Assembly (NCBI RefSeq): GCF_013155125.1
Contig: NZ_CP053564.1
Coordinates: forward strand, 2,363,501-2,427,500
Direction: 5' to 3'
From: Pseudonocardia broussonetiae
GTDB taxonomy: Bacteria > Actinomycetota > Actinomycetes > Mycobacteriales > Pseudonocardiaceae
DNA: 64,000 bases
A model generated the notes under the pieces. It was not told the DNA's origin and made no database searches. It saw only the letters and a program-made list of their open reading frames with translations. Shown one piece after another: positions 40,231-48,774 of this stretch. The translations under genes and the position numbers were made by a program. The number at the start of each line of letters is the position of its first letter. The first letter of the stretch is position 1.

Positions 40231-41136
40231 GTGAGTTCCCCAGACGGCGGCACACAGCTGTCCGACAGCGAGATCGAGGCCAACGAGGCCGCGCTCGACG
40301 CCACGGCCGACGCCAGCCCGGACGCGGATCTCCCCGAGCAGGCCGTGCAGGACGCCGATGTCGAGGCGGCCCACGGGTCCGACGCGGTGTCCGACGAGTA
40401 CACCGAGGACGAGCCCGGTGCCGACGACGTCGCCACCGCCTCCGACGACGCCGACGAGGCCGATACCGAGGAGACCGACGGGGCCACGGCCGAGGCCGCC
40501 CCCGACGAGCCCGAGGTCGAGGTCGACCCCGTCGAGGAGATGCGGGCGGCCCTGCGCCGCGCGCCCGGCGACTGGTACGTCGTCCACTCCTACGCGGGCT
40601 ACGAGAACAAGGTGAAGACCAACCTCGAGACGCGCGTGCAGACGCTCGACGTCGAGGACTACATCTTCCAGGTCGAGGTGCCCACCGAGGAGGTCACCGA
40701 GATCAAGAACGGCCAGCGCAAGCAGGTGCAGCGCAAGGTGCTGCCCGGCTACATCCTGGTCCGGATGGATCTCAACGACCAGTCCTGGGGCGCGGTCCGC
40801 AACACCCCCGGCGTCACCGGCTTCGTCGGTGCCACGTCGAAGCCCTCCCCGCTGACCCACGACGAGGTCATCAAGTTCCTGCTCCCCAAGGTCGAGCCGA
40901 AGCCGGCCACCGCGGGCGGCAAGGCGGAGGCCGGCGCGAGCACGGGCGGCAAGGCCACGGTGGAGGTCGACTTCGAGGTCGGCGAGTCCGTCACGGTCAT
41001 GGACGGCCCGTTCGCCACGCTCCCGGCCACCATCAACGAGGTCAACATCGACGCCCAGAAGCTCAAGGTGCTGGTGTCGATCTTCGGCCGCGAGACACCT
41101 GTCGAGCTGGCATTCAGCCAGGTCTCCAAGATCTAG
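40231..41136 (+). CDS. nusG: Transcription termination/antitermination protein NusG
   Basis: 301 residues from GTG 40231. An unusually long acidic N-terminus (about 1-105, rich in Asp, Glu and Ala) precedes the NGN domain ([19 protein letters not shown]). The C-terminal KOW domain reads [19 protein letters not shown] and [16 protein letters not shown]. NusG binds RNA polymerase and couples it to ribosomes or Rho. The 24-residue linker [18 protein letters not shown] before KOW is also flexible. Both extensions are actinobacterial features. Confidence 0.96.
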   Translation: MSSPDGGTQLSDSEIEANEAALDATADASPDADLPEQAVQDADVEAAHGSDAVSDEYTEDEPGADDVATASDDADEADTEETDGATAEAAPDEPEVEVDPVEEMRAALRRAPGDWYVVHSYAGYENKVKTNLETRVQTLDVEDYIFQVEVPTEEVTEIKNGQRKQVQRKVLPGYILVRMDLNDQSWGAVRNTPGVTGFVGATSKPSPLTHDEVIKFLLPKVEPKPATAGGKAEAGASTGGKATVEVDFEVGESVTVMDGPFATLPATINEVNIDAQKLKVLVSIFGRETPVELAFSQVSKI

Positions 41137-41151
41137 TACGAGGACACAGAG

Positions 41152-41586
41152 ATGCCCCCCAAGAAGCGGAAGCTCTCCGCGATCATCAAGCTCCAGATCA
41201 AGGCCGGGGCCGCGACCCCGGCCCCGCCGGTCGGCCCCGCGCTCGGCCAGCACGGCGTCAACATCATGGAGTTCTGCAAGGCCTACAACGCGGCCACCGA
41301 GTCGCAGCGCGGCGACATCGTGCCGGTCGAGATCTCGGTCTTCGAGGACCGGTCGTTCACGTTCGCGCTGAAGACCCCGCCCGCCGCCCGGCTGCTGCTC
41401 AAGGCCGCCGGCGTCGACAAGGGCAGCGGCGAGCCGCACAAGACCAAGGTCGCCACGGTCACCATGGACCAGGTGCGCCAGATCGCCCAGACCAAGATGG
41501 CCGACCTGAACGCCGACGACATCGAGCAGGCCGCGAAGATCATCGCCGGCACCGCGCGCTCGATGGGCATCACGGTCAAGGGCTGA
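41152..41586 (+). CDS. rplK: 50S ribosomal protein uL11
   Basis: 144 residues ([40 protein letters not shown]). Full-length uL11, the stalk-base protein that binds the GTPase centre of 23S rRNA and is needed for the stringent response. Fifteen bases after nusG. Confidence 0.97.
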   Translation: MPPKKRKLSAIIKLQIKAGAATPAPPVGPALGQHGVNIMEFCKAYNAATESQRGDIVPVEISVFEDRSFTFALKTPPAARLLLKAAGVDKGSGEPHKTKVATVTMDQVRQIAQTKMADLNADDIEQAAKIIAGTARSMGITVKG

Positions 41587-41613
41587 GCACCACCCCCCCA
41601 AGCACGCGTGGGA

Positions 41614-41629
41614 GAGCCGGGCGCGGCTC
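41614..41629 (+). promoter_or_regulatory. Intergenic hairpin between rplK and rplA
   Basis: GAGCCG-GGCG-CGGCTC, a six-pair stem in the 75-base gap. L1 represses its own operon by binding an mRNA site; this hairpin is a candidate piece of such a site, but the full L1 recognition motif was not identified. Confidence 0.3.
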
Positions 41630-41661
41630 GGACCACGACCTGAACAAGACTGAGGATTCAG

Positions 41662-42381
41662 ATGGCACAGCGCAGCAAGGCCTACCGCGAAGCCGCGGAG
41701 AAGATCGACAAGGACAACCTGTACTCCCCGCTCCAGGCCGCGAACCTGGCCAAGGAGACGGCGAGCACGAAGATGGACGCCACCGTCGAGGTCGCGATGC
41801 GCCTCGGTGTCGACCCCCGCAAGGCCGACCAGATGGTCCGCGGCACGGTCAACCTGCCGCACGGCACGGGTAAGACCGCCCGCGTCATCGTGTTCGCCAC
41901 CGGTGACAAGGCCGCCGAGGCCGAGGCCGCCGGTGCCGACGTCGTCGGTGCCGAGGACCTCATCGAGCGCATCCAGGGCGGGTGGCTCGACTTCGACGCC
42001 GCCATCGCCACGCCGGACCAGATGGCCAAGGTCGGCCGGATCGCCCGCATCCTGGGCCCGCGCGGCCTGATGCCGAACCCGAAGACCGGCACCGTGACGC
42101 CCGACGTCACGAAGGCGGTCAACGACATCAAGGGCGGAAAGATCAACTTCCGCGTCGACAAGCAGGCCAACCTGCACCTGGTGATCGGCAAGGCCTCGTT
42201 CGACACCGAGAAGCTGGTGGAGAACTACGGCGCCGCGCTCGACGAGATCCTGCGCGCCAAGCCGTCGGCCGCGAAGGGCCGCTACATCAAGAAGATCACG
42301 GTCTCCACGACGACCGGCCCGGGCATCCCGGTCGACCCGCTGCGGACCCGCAACCTCCTGGTGGACGAGCCCTCCGCCTGA
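41662..42381 (+). CDS. rplA: 50S ribosomal protein uL1
   Basis: 239 residues ([55 protein letters not shown]). Full-length uL1, L1-stalk protein and autoregulator. The last gene of the secE-nusG-rplK-rplA block, closed by the hairpin at 42399. Confidence 0.97.
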   Translation: MAQRSKAYREAAEKIDKDNLYSPLQAANLAKETASTKMDATVEVAMRLGVDPRKADQMVRGTVNLPHGTGKTARVIVFATGDKAAEAEAAGADVVGAEDLIERIQGGWLDFDAAIATPDQMAKVGRIARILGPRGLMPNPKTGTVTPDVTKAVNDIKGGKINFRVDKQANLHLVIGKASFDTEKLVENYGAALDEILRAKPSAAKGRYIKKITVSTTTGPGIPVDPLRTRNLLVDEPSA

Positions 42382-42398
42382 TCTCCCGCGCACGACCC

Positions 42399-42429
42399 GC
42401 GCCCCCGCAGCCCTCGGCTGCGGGGGCGC
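42399..42429 (+). terminator. Strong intrinsic-type hairpin after rplA
   Basis: GCGCCCCCGCAGCC pairs perfectly with GGCTGCGGGGGCGC around loop CTC. No T-run follows, as is common in actinobacteria. It lies between convergent rplA and the CoA-transferase gene and may serve both. Confidence 0.8.
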
Positions 42430-42456
42430 CGTCGTCGGTGCGTCCGTGTCCGTGCG

Positions 42457-43545
42457 TCAGCGCCAGTCGGCCAGCACCGACTCCACGTCCTCCGGCTCCG
42501 CGGCGGGCGCCGGCAGCTCCGGGCTCGTGCGGGAGAAGCGGGGGGCGGGGGCGGCCTGCGCCACGCCGCCGGACTCGACGATCGTGTCGCGCGCCGCGAT
42601 GTGCGGGTGCGCCGCGACCTCGCCGAACGCGAGGACCGGCGTGACGCAGGCGTCGGTGTCGGCGAAGACGGCCGCCCACTCGTCGCGGGTGCGGCTCGCG
42701 AACACCTCGGTGAACCGCGTCCGCAGGACGGGCCACTGCTCGCGGTCGTACTGCTGGGGCAGGTCGGCGGGGTCGATGCCGAGCCCGGTGAGCAGCGCCG
42801 CGTAGAACTGCGGCTCCAGCGCGCCGACCGCCACGTGCTTGCCGTCGGCGCAGGTGTAGGTGTCGTAGAACGGGGCGTGCCCGTCGAGCAGGTTGGAGTC
42901 GCGCTCGTCGAGCCAGATCTTCTGCGACAGGAAGCCCCAGAACATCTGGCTCAGCACCGACGCCCCGTCGACCATCGCCGCGTCGACGACCTGCCCCTGC
43001 CCGGACCGGCCGGCCTCCCACAGCGCCGACAGCACGCCGACGACGAGCAGCATCGAGCCGCCGCCGAAGTCGCCCACCAGGTTCAGCGGCGGCACCGGGC
43101 GCTCCCCGGCGCGGCCGATGGCGTGCAGCGCGCCCGTCAGCGAGATGTAGTTGATGTCGTGCCCGGCGCGCTGGGCCATCGGGCCGTCCTGGCCCCAGCC
43201 CGTCATCCGGGCGTAGACCAGCTTCGGGTTGCGCGCGTGGCAGTCGGCCGGTCCGACGCCGAGGCGCTCGGTGACGCCCGGCCGGTAGCCCTCGATCAGC
43301 ACGTCGGCCTGCTCGACCAGGCGCAGGACCGTCTCGACGCCCTCGGGCGACTTCAGGTCGGCGGCCACCCGGCGGCGCCCGCGCAGCGTGGGGTCGGGCG
43401 CGTCCGCGTCACCGATCTGCAGCCCGCCCGGACGGTCCACGCGCACGACCTGGGCACCCAGGTCGGCGAGGATCATCGCCGCGTGCGGGCCGGGACCGAT
43501 CCCGGCCAGTTCCACGACCTTGCACCCTGACAGCGGTCCACTCAC
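42457..43545 (-). CDS. CoA transferase family III (alpha-methylacyl-CoA racemase-like)
   Basis: This 362-residue CaiB/BaiF protein begins [20 protein letters not shown] with [20 protein letters not shown]. It has [20 protein letters not shown] near residue 130 (His/Asp of the racemase site) and [20 protein letters not shown] near 230. The combination is typical of alpha-methylacyl-CoA racemase (MCR/AMACR), which epimerises branched acyl-CoAs before beta-oxidation of sterol side chains or phytanic acid. GTG 43545 has GAGGAGG upstream. Confidence 0.87.
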   Translation of the reverse strand: MSGPLSGCKVVELAGIGPGPHAAMILADLGAQVVRVDRPGGLQIGDADAPDPTLRGRRRVAADLKSPEGVETVLRLVEQADVLIEGYRPGVTERLGVGPADCHARNPKLVYARMTGWGQDGPMAQRAGHDINYISLTGALHAIGRAGERPVPPLNLVGDFGGGSMLLVVGVLSALWEAGRSGQGQVVDAAMVDGASVLSQMFWGFLSQKIWLDERDSNLLDGHAPFYDTYTCADGKHVAVGALEPQFYAALLTGLGIDPADLPQQYDREQWPVLRTRFTEVFASRTRDEWAAVFADTDACVTPVLAFGEVAAHPHIAARDTIVESGGVAQAAPAPRFSRTSPELPAPAAEPEDVESVLADWR

Positions 43546-43598
43546 CTGAGGCCTCCTCGTGATCGACGATCCGACACTAGAGGGTCGCCGGACGTGCG

Positions 43599-45068
43599 TC
43601 AGGCGACCGCCACGGGTTCGGCGGGGGGGCCGGTGTCGAGGTGGTCGAGACCGCGCCAGGCCAGCAGCAGCCGCTCCAGCGCGGCGTCGGTGCGGTCCGG
43701 GCGCAGCGTGTAGGGCAGCCGCAGCCGCCGCTCGAACGCGCCGTCCAGGCCGAAGCGGGGGCCGGCGGCGAGCAGCACGTCGTGACGGCGGGCGGCCACG
43801 GCCAGGCGGCTGGACACCGGCTCGTCGAGGTCGACCCACAGGCTCAGCCCCCCGGTCGGGCGCGACGGGCGCCAGCGCGGGAACAGCGCGGCGACCCGCT
43901 CGAGCAGGTGCGCCCGCGCGGCCACGAGCTCGGTGCGCCGGGCGGCCGTGACCGCCTCGACCTCGGGGAGCAGGCGCGCGACGACGAGCTGCTCCAGCGC
44001 GGGCCCGCCGAGGTCGATCGACGCCCGGAGCGCGGCGAGCCGGCGCACGGTCGCGGCCGACCCGCGGATCCAGCCGATGCGCAGCCCGCCCCAGAACACC
44101 TTGCTGGCCGAGCCGATCGTGAGCAGCTGCGCGGAGTCGCCGAACGTCGCCACGGGCGGGGGCAGCGGCCCGTCCAGCGCGAGCTCGGCCAGGGTCTCGT
44201 CGACGAGCAGCGGCGTGCCGGTCCGCCGGGTGAGGTCGACGAGCCGCTCGCGGCCCGCGGCGTCGAGGACGGCCCCGGTCGGGTTCTGGAAGTCGGGGAT
44301 GACGTAGACCAGCCGCGGGGCGACGTCGCGGACGGCGGTGGTGAGCTGGTCGAGGTCCCAGCTGCCGGTGCCGTCGGGGCTCGTGCCCATCGGCACGGGG
44401 ACGGCCCGCGCGCCGCGGGCGGCGATGGCGTCGAGGGCGTTGGGGTAGGTCGGGTGCTCGACGAGGACGCGGTCGCCCGGGCCGGTGAACGCGGCCAGCA
44501 CCAGCCCGATCGCGCTCTGCGCGCCGGCCGTCACGAGCACCTGGTCGGGCGTCGTGGGCAGGCCGCGGCGGGTGAACCGGTCGGCGATCGCGGTGCGCAG
44601 GGCGGGGAGCCCGAGGAGGTCGTAGCCGTGCCCGCCGAGCAGGGCGTCGAGGTCGTGGACGGCCCCGGCGGCGGCGCGGCGCAGCTCGGCGCTCGGCGCG
44701 GGGAGGGCGGCGTGGGCCAGGTCGAACAGCGAGCGGTCGCCGTGCGGGGAGAACGGTGACTGCGTCGTCCCGCTGATCGGGTCGTCGGGCAGCTGGGTCC
44801 AGCTGCCCGACCCGCGCCTGCTGCGCAGCACGGCCGCCTCGCGCAGGGCGTCGTACGCGGCCGCGACGGTCGTCCGGCTCACGCCGAGCGCCCCGGCCAG
44901 CTCGCGCTCGGCCGGCACCCGGGTCTGCAGGGGCAGGCGGCCGTCGAGGACGAGCAGGCGGACGCGGTCGGCCAGCGCGTCGGCCAGGCCCCGGCCGTCC
45001 GGCGGACGCCAGTCGCCGAGGAGGCGGGCGAAGCTGCGGGCGCCGATGCGGCGGTCCACGTCATCCAT
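43599..45068 (-). CDS. MocR-type regulator (GntR helix-turn-helix fused to aminotransferase)
   Basis: 489 residues. The GntR winged helix (about 20-85: [38 protein letters not shown]) joins by a linker to a class I aminotransferase-like domain with [14 protein letters not shown] and the PLP lysine in [17 protein letters not shown] near residue 332. MocR proteins use PLP-bound amines or amino acids as effectors. ATG 45068 is chosen, since residues encoded upstream (to 45110) cross the palindromic operator. It is divergent from the small membrane gene at 45130. Confidence 0.9.
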   Translation of the reverse strand: MDDVDRRIGARSFARLLGDWRPPDGRGLADALADRVRLLVLDGRLPLQTRVPAERELAGALGVSRTTVAAAYDALREAAVLRSRRGSGSWTQLPDDPISGTTQSPFSPHGDRSLFDLAHAALPAPSAELRRAAAGAVHDLDALLGGHGYDLLGLPALRTAIADRFTRRGLPTTPDQVLVTAGAQSAIGLVLAAFTGPGDRVLVEHPTYPNALDAIAARGARAVPVPMGTSPDGTGSWDLDQLTTAVRDVAPRLVYVIPDFQNPTGAVLDAAGRERLVDLTRRTGTPLLVDETLAELALDGPLPPPVATFGDSAQLLTIGSASKVFWGGLRIGWIRGSAATVRRLAALRASIDLGGPALEQLVVARLLPEVEAVTAARRTELVAARAHLLERVAALFPRWRPSRPTGGLSLWVDLDEPVSSRLAVAARRHDVLLAAGPRFGLDGAFERRLRLPYTLRPDRTDAALERLLLAWRGLDHLDTGPPAEPVAVA

Positions 45069-45086
45069 GGAGTCCACCTTCCCGGA

Positions 45087-45111
45087 ATTGGCCCTGTGGG
45101 CCAAGGCCAAT
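45087..45111. promoter_or_regulatory. Nested palindrome, likely MocR operator
   Basis: TTGGCCC-TGT-GGGCCAA (45088-45104) is a perfect palindrome. ATTGGCC (45087-45093) also pairs with GGCCAAT (45105-45111), and GGCCAA is directly repeated at 45099 and 45105. It lies between divergent starts at 45068 and 45130, fitting autoregulation plus control of the small gene. Confidence 0.55.
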
Positions 45112-45129
45112 CAGGGTGACGATGGCGTC

Positions 45130-45366
45130 ATGGAGATGTGGATGCTGCTGACCCTCCTCGTCCTGATCGCGCTCGCGGCGCCGCGCTACGGCGTCGACAG
45201 CCGCTGGCTGCCGCCGGGCGAGCCGCCCCCGCCGCGCCGCCGGCCCACCCTGCGCGGCGACCTCGTCCGGCTCGCGCGGGGCGTCGGTCAGGTGTTCCAG
45301 TCCCAGGTCCCGCGGGCGAAGACGGCGAGCGTGTGCCCGCCGTCGTCGCGCTGCTCGGCGCTGTAG
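45130..45366 (+). CDS. Small single-pass membrane protein
   Basis: 78 residues. Helix MEMWMLLTLLVLIALAAPRY spans the membrane, followed by RYGVDSRWLPPGEPPP, a pattern recurring in short actinobacterial proteins, then a proline/arginine-rich basic tail. The last 79 bases overlap the convergent gene at 45288, so the real end or the overlap deserves checking. Placed opposite the MocR gene it is a candidate target. Function unknown. Confidence 0.5.
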   Translation: MEMWMLLTLLVLIALAAPRYGVDSRWLPPGEPPPPRRRPTLRGDLVRLARGVGQVFQSQVPRAKTASVCPPSSRCSAL

Positions 45367-45551
45367 TGGTAGCGCCCGGGCTGCCAGCCCTCCTGCGTCG
45401 CGACGGCACCGAGGTGGGCCCACGCCCACCGCTGCCAGTCGTCGACGAGGTCGGGCAGCGGCTCGGGCGCGTCGCAGAGGACGTCGGTGAAGGGGTGGAA
45501 GTTGCCCCGGAGCCCCGTCCACATCTGCACGTCGAGCCACACCTGGTCCAT
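45288..45551 (-). CDS. Small protein of unknown function
   Basis: 87 residues, rich in Trp (ten), starting MDQVWLDVQMWTGLRGNFHP and ending VFARGTWDWNT. No signal peptide or membrane helix. Codon bias is strong on this strand, so it is probably real. No family recognised. Confidence 0.55.
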   Translation of the reverse strand: MDQVWLDVQMWTGLRGNFHPFTDVLCDAPEPLPDLVDDWQRWAWAHLGAVATQEGWQPGRYHYSAEQRDDGGHTLAVFARGTWDWNT

Positions 45552-45614
45552 GATCGCGGAGTATGCGGCCGACCTGCGCGGACGGCGCGGTCGGACACCG
45601 GAACGGGTGACCCG

Positions 45615-46025
45615 TCAGGCGTCGAGGAGGTCGGTGCGCCCCGCCGACTCCAGGTGCTCGCGGTAGGGCCCGAACATCTGCTTGGCCAGCGGCAGGACCT
45701 TCAGCAGCTTGGCCACCGGGCCCTTCGCCCGCACCTGGCCCTTGGCCAGCGCCACGGGCAGGACGACCTTGCCGAGCCAGAACCGGTTGCCGGTGTCGGC
45801 GGTCATGAACAGCTCGACGTTGGGCACGGGCCCGAGGCCCGCGCCCTGGTGGACCTCCTTGCCCGGCATGTCGACGGTGATCACCGCCTCGGGGTCGGTG
45901 TAGGTGATGCGCAGGACGATGCCGGTGGGCTCGAGCTTGGCGACGAGGTCGGCGTCGTCCATGCCCCGCCGGAACACCCCGCCCAGGAACTCGTAGACCT
46001 CTGCCTCGCTGCTGAACGCCGCCAC
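45615..46025 (-). CDS. SCP2 sterol-binding domain protein
   Basis: This 136-residue single SCP2-like domain has VLRITYTDPEAVITVDMPGK near the centre and NRFWLGKVVLPVALAKGQVRAKGPVAKLLKVLPLAK-type (split) C-terminal strands and helix. SCP2 domains carry sterols or fatty acyl-CoA in a hydrophobic tunnel. It is a paralog of the SCP2 protein at 52178 (same length, same KGxVxxxGxVxKLLxxxPL pattern). Its own neighbours are not lipid genes. Confidence 0.85.
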   Translation of the reverse strand: MAAFSSEAEVYEFLGGVFRRGMDDADLVAKLEPTGIVLRITYTDPEAVITVDMPGKEVHQGAGLGPVPNVELFMTADTGNRFWLGKVVLPVALAKGQVRAKGPVAKLLKVLPLAKQMFGPYREHLESAGRTDLLDA

Positions 46026-46135
46026 GTCGGCCCCTTCGTCGATCGGTGCTGGTCAGGGGGAGTCTGGCGCAGCCGCGGGCGGCGCACAGGACCACGAACG
46101 GGCCATCCGCGGCCCGCCCGGGCCAGGGCCGCGCG

Positions 46136-46180
46136 CCCGGGTGTCAGCGGCCCGGGTGTCAGCGGTCCGGGTGCCGCGGG
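46136..46180. repeat. Three 15-bp tandem repeats
   Basis: CCCGGGTGTCAGCGG occurs twice head-to-tail (46136-46150, 46151-46165), followed by a diverged third unit (46166-46180), just before the stop of the minus-strand response regulator. Probably slippage in GC-rich DNA. Confidence 0.6.
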
Positions 46181-46182
46181 CG

Positions 46183-46854
46183 TCAGCGGCTGCGCGGGTC
46201 GTCGCCGTCGTCGAGCAGGCCGTAGCGCCCGGCCATCGCGGCGGCCTCGATGCGGTTGGCGGCGCCGAGGCGGTGCAGCAGGGAGGCGATCATGCGCTTC
46301 GCGGTGCGCTCGCTGACCAGCATCGGCTTGGCGATCTCGCTGGTCTCCAGCCCGCGCGCGAGCAGGCGCCACAGCGCCACGTCGCGGGGGCCGAGGCGCT
46401 CCATGAGGCCGTCGCCGGTGCGGTCGCCGGCGACCAGCAGGGCGTCGAGGAGGTCGGGGCGGACGACGCGCACACCCGCGACGATCGCCAGCAGCGGCGC
46501 CACCAGCACGTCGGGGTCGGCCGACTTCCCCAGGAACCCCGCCGCCCCGGCCCGCAGCGCCGCCGTCGCGAGGCCGAGGTCGTCGGTGCCCGACAGGGCC
46601 AGCACGTGCGTGGCCGGGTAGGCCGCGCCGATGCGCCGGATGGTCTCGACGCCGCCGAGCGGGGGCAGCGCCAGGTCGACGATCGCGATGTCGGCGGCCT
46701 CGCGCCCGACGAGCGCCACCGCCTCCTCGCCCGCGGTGGTCGAGCCGGCGACGACGAACGTGTCCCCGGCGCGCGACTCCAGCAGCAGGGCGAGGCCCTG
46801 CGAGAACAGGGCGTGGTCGTCGACGATGACCACGACGTACCGGCCGTCGCGCAC
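46183..46854 (-). CDS. LuxR-type response regulator
   Basis: This 223-residue regulator has a receiver domain with VIVDDHALFSQGL, phospho-acceptor Asp in ADIAIVDLALP near residue 50 and Lys in FLGKSADP. The C-terminal LuxR-type helix-turn-helix LGPRDVALWRLLARGLETSE / SERTAKRMIASLLHRLG is modified (RMIASL). GTG 46854 is chosen because it starts just ahead of the first strand; an upstream extension to 46914 would cross the kinase promoter. It is divergent from its likely partner kinase at 46892, an unusual layout for a pair. Confidence 0.88.
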   Translation of the reverse strand: MRDGRYVVVIVDDHALFSQGLALLLESRAGDTFVVAGSTTAGEEAVALVGREAADIAIVDLALPPLGGVETIRRIGAAYPATHVLALSGTDDLGLATAALRAGAAGFLGKSADPDVLVAPLLAIVAGVRVVRPDLLDALLVAGDRTGDGLMERLGPRDVALWRLLARGLETSEIAKPMLVSERTAKRMIASLLHRLGAANRIEAAAMAGRYGLLDDGDDPRSR

Positions 46855-46891
46855 GGTCGGCGACTCTAGCGACACCGGGCATGCTGTCGCG

Positions 46892-48160
46892 GTGCAGACG
46901 GTGGGTGGGCGCACGACGGAGGACCGCGCGGCGGTCGTGATCCGGGTCGTGACGGTGGTGGTCGTCGGGGTGGCGCTGGCCGCCGGGCCGCAGCTCGCGC
47001 GCGGGCCGCTGCCCCCGCTGGCGGCGATCGTGCTGGCCGCGTTGGTCTACGCGGTGGTGCTCGCCGTCGCGGAGTTCCGGGGGCGGCAGGTGCTGCCGCC
47101 GCGCGTCGCGACCGTCGTCGACGGGGTGCTGGTGCTCGTCGCGTGCGGGCTGACCGGGGGAGCGGAGAGCATCATGGTCGCGATGCTGCCGCTGGTGGTG
47201 ATCGCGGCGTCGGTGCGGGGCGGGGCGGTCGCGGGGCGGCTCGCGGCCGTCGTCGCGGGGGCGGGGTTCACGCTGGCCGCGGTGCTCGGGTCCGACCCGG
47301 ACGTCCCGCTCGCCGACCGCTGGCTCACCGGCGCCTGGTGGACCGCGTTCCTCGTCGCGGCGTCGGTGCTGGTCGGGGCGCTGGTGCAGCTGCTGGAGCG
47401 GCAGCTGGAGGCGGCGGCCGTGTCGCGGGCCCGGGCGCTGGCCGAGCACGAGGCGTTCCTGGAGGAGCGCGACCTGCGCGCCCGGCTGCTCTCCGCGCAG
47501 CAGGCCCGGCTCGACGGGGTGCGGGTGGTGCTGCACGAGTTCCGCACGCCGGTCGCGTCGCTGACGGCGCTGACCGCCGACCTCGCCGCGGGCCGGCTGT
47601 CCGAGCCCTCCCGGGAGCTCGCGACCCGGCTGCTGGCCGAGCACGCCGTGCACCTGCGCGACATGCTCGACGGCCTCGCCGACGTCGCCGTCACCGACGG
47701 GAGCCCGATCGGCCGCGTGCGCGCGAGGGTGGTGCCGCTGTCGGAGCTGGCCGACGCGGTGCTGGACTCGGCCGGGGTGGAGCAGGCGCGGCGCCGGCCC
47801 TCGGTCGAGCCGGAGGGGGCGGCCGTGCGGTGCGACCCGCAGCGCCTGCGCCGGGTGCTCACCAACCTGGTCGAGAACGCCGCGCGGCACAGCGGCGACG
47901 CCCCGGTCGAGCTGGCCCTGCGCTACGCCGACGGGCGGCTGGTCGCGGAGGTCCGCGACCGCGGCCCCGGCCTCCCGCCCGGGCAGGAGGGCGTGGTGAC
48001 CGCGAAGGGCGTGGCGCTGGGGGAGCGGCGGGGCACGGCGGGGCTGGGCCTGTGGATCGTGGAGGCGCTGGTGGCGGCGATGGACGGGGAGCTGAGCCTG
48101 CGTCCCCGCGAGGGCGGTGGCCTGGTGGCCCACCTGGACCTCCCCCTCCCACCGCCCTAA
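46892..48160 (+). CDS. Sensor histidine kinase (HisKA/HATPase)
   Basis: This 422-residue kinase has five to six membrane helices (about 10-165) without a large extracellular loop and a linker helix. The HisKA box VVLHEFRTPVASLTAL has H215; the HATPase has NLVENAARHSG, RDRGPGLPPGQ and GTAGLGLWIVEALV. An orthodox HisKA kinase paired with a NarL-type regulator is less common than a HisKA_3 kinase. CATGCT at 46880-46885 is six bases before GTG 46892. GTG 46901 is an alternative start. Confidence 0.9.
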   Translation: MQTVGGRTTEDRAAVVIRVVTVVVVGVALAAGPQLARGPLPPLAAIVLAALVYAVVLAVAEFRGRQVLPPRVATVVDGVLVLVACGLTGGAESIMVAMLPLVVIAASVRGGAVAGRLAAVVAGAGFTLAAVLGSDPDVPLADRWLTGAWWTAFLVAASVLVGALVQLLERQLEAAAVSRARALAEHEAFLEERDLRARLLSAQQARLDGVRVVLHEFRTPVASLTALTADLAAGRLSEPSRELATRLLAEHAVHLRDMLDGLADVAVTDGSPIGRVRARVVPLSELADAVLDSAGVEQARRRPSVEPEGAAVRCDPQRLRRVLTNLVENAARHSGDAPVELALRYADGRLVAEVRDRGPGLPPGQEGVVTAKGVALGERRGTAGLGLWIVEALVAAMDGELSLRPREGGGLVAHLDLPLPPP

Positions 48161-48224
48161 AAGACCCGCGAGTCGGGGTGTGGGTGTGACCGTGTCGGGG
48201 TCTCACTGCGCCCGCCACGCCCCA

Positions 48225-48420
48225 ACGCGAGTGTGCCGCTGACGCCCGGCGAGTTCGCCATCTGCGCCCGGCGAGTTCGCCGCTGACGCCCGGCGAGTTC
48301 GCCGCTCGCCCCGGCGAGTGTGCCGTCTCTGCTCGGCGAGTTCGCCGCTCCGCCCGGCGAGTTCGCCGCCTCACCCGGCGAGTCCGCCGTCCCGCTCAGC
48401 GAGTCGTCCGTCTCCGCCCG
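48225..48420. repeat. Nine direct units of a palindromic 14-mer
   Basis: Nine units spaced 20-23 bases, consensus CGGCGAGTTCGCCG with variable 7-9-base spacers such as CTGACGCC. Each unit is itself an inverted repeat CGGCGA-GT-TCGCCG. Outer units 1, 5, 8 and 9 are degenerate (GAGTGTGCCG, GAGTCCGCCG, GAGTCGTCCG). All have the centre GT in this orientation. Confidence 0.75.
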
Positions 48421-48493
48421 GTGGACGCAGCGGCGGCGTTCGGGTCCGTCCACCCGGCGGCCGTACCTGACCGGCCATCACCACGTGCGCGGT

Positions 48494-48550
48494 CGGCGAA
48501 CTCGCCGGGCCGTGCGGCGAACTCGCCGGGGCAGTGCGGCAAACTCGCCG
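48494..48550. repeat. Three units of the same 14-mer in inverted orientation
   Basis: CGGCGAACTCGCCG at 48494-48507 and 48515-48528, and CGGCAAACTCGCCG at 48537-48550; the centre is now AC, i.e. the opposite strand of the left array. The inversion point lies in 48421-48493. Confidence 0.75.
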
Positions 48551-48625
48551 GGGGGTGTGGACAGTGGCGCTGTTCGCCGCGGGACCCCGACACGGTCGCA
48601 CCCACACCCCGACTCGCGGGGGTTG

Positions 48626-48734
48626 TGGTGGCAGCCGCAGGCCAGGGGGCGGAGCGGGGTCGTGGGTGGCGGCCGCAGGCCAGGGCGGAGCAGGGTTGTC
48701 CGTGGCACCCGCGGGCCAGGGGCGGAACCTCCGG
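48626..48734. repeat. Three tandem 36-37-bp repeats before the alcohol dehydrogenase gene
   Basis: Units start near 48626, 48663 and 48699, each with the core GCCGCAGGCCAGGG(G)GCGGAGC; the third is diverged (CCCGCGGGCCAGGGGCGGAAC). They fill the gap between the inverted-repeat element and the dehydrogenase promoter region and may be regulatory or a product of slippage. Confidence 0.6.
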
Positions 48735-48774
48735 ACCGGTGCGCGTGCGGCGACCGGACGTCCATGCTTCCCCC

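Larger units (their letters stand above)
48165..48620. repeat. 38-bp terminal inverted repeats enclosing a palindrome array
   Basis: 48165-48202 and 48583-48620 are inverted copies, identical at 37 of 38 bases (left GTGTGAC, right equivalent GTGCGAC). Each reads CCCGCGAGTCGGGGTGTGGG then TG(T/C)GACCGTGTCGGGGTC from outside inwards. The 380 bases between have no coding frame and hold 12 short palindromic units. No target-site duplication is obvious. Candidates: a non-autonomous MITE-like element, a bidirectional terminator/insulator, or a structured DNA domain. Confidence 0.75.

Noticed and set aside
45881..48133. 750-residue minus-strand frame through the kinase gene
   Set aside because: Repetitive Arg/His/Gln/Pro sequence antisense to a kinase with intact H and HATPase motifs.
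48225..48550. CRISPR-like array
   Set aside because: Units are 14 bases with 7-9-base spacers that are themselves similar, repeats change orientation, and no cas genes are near.
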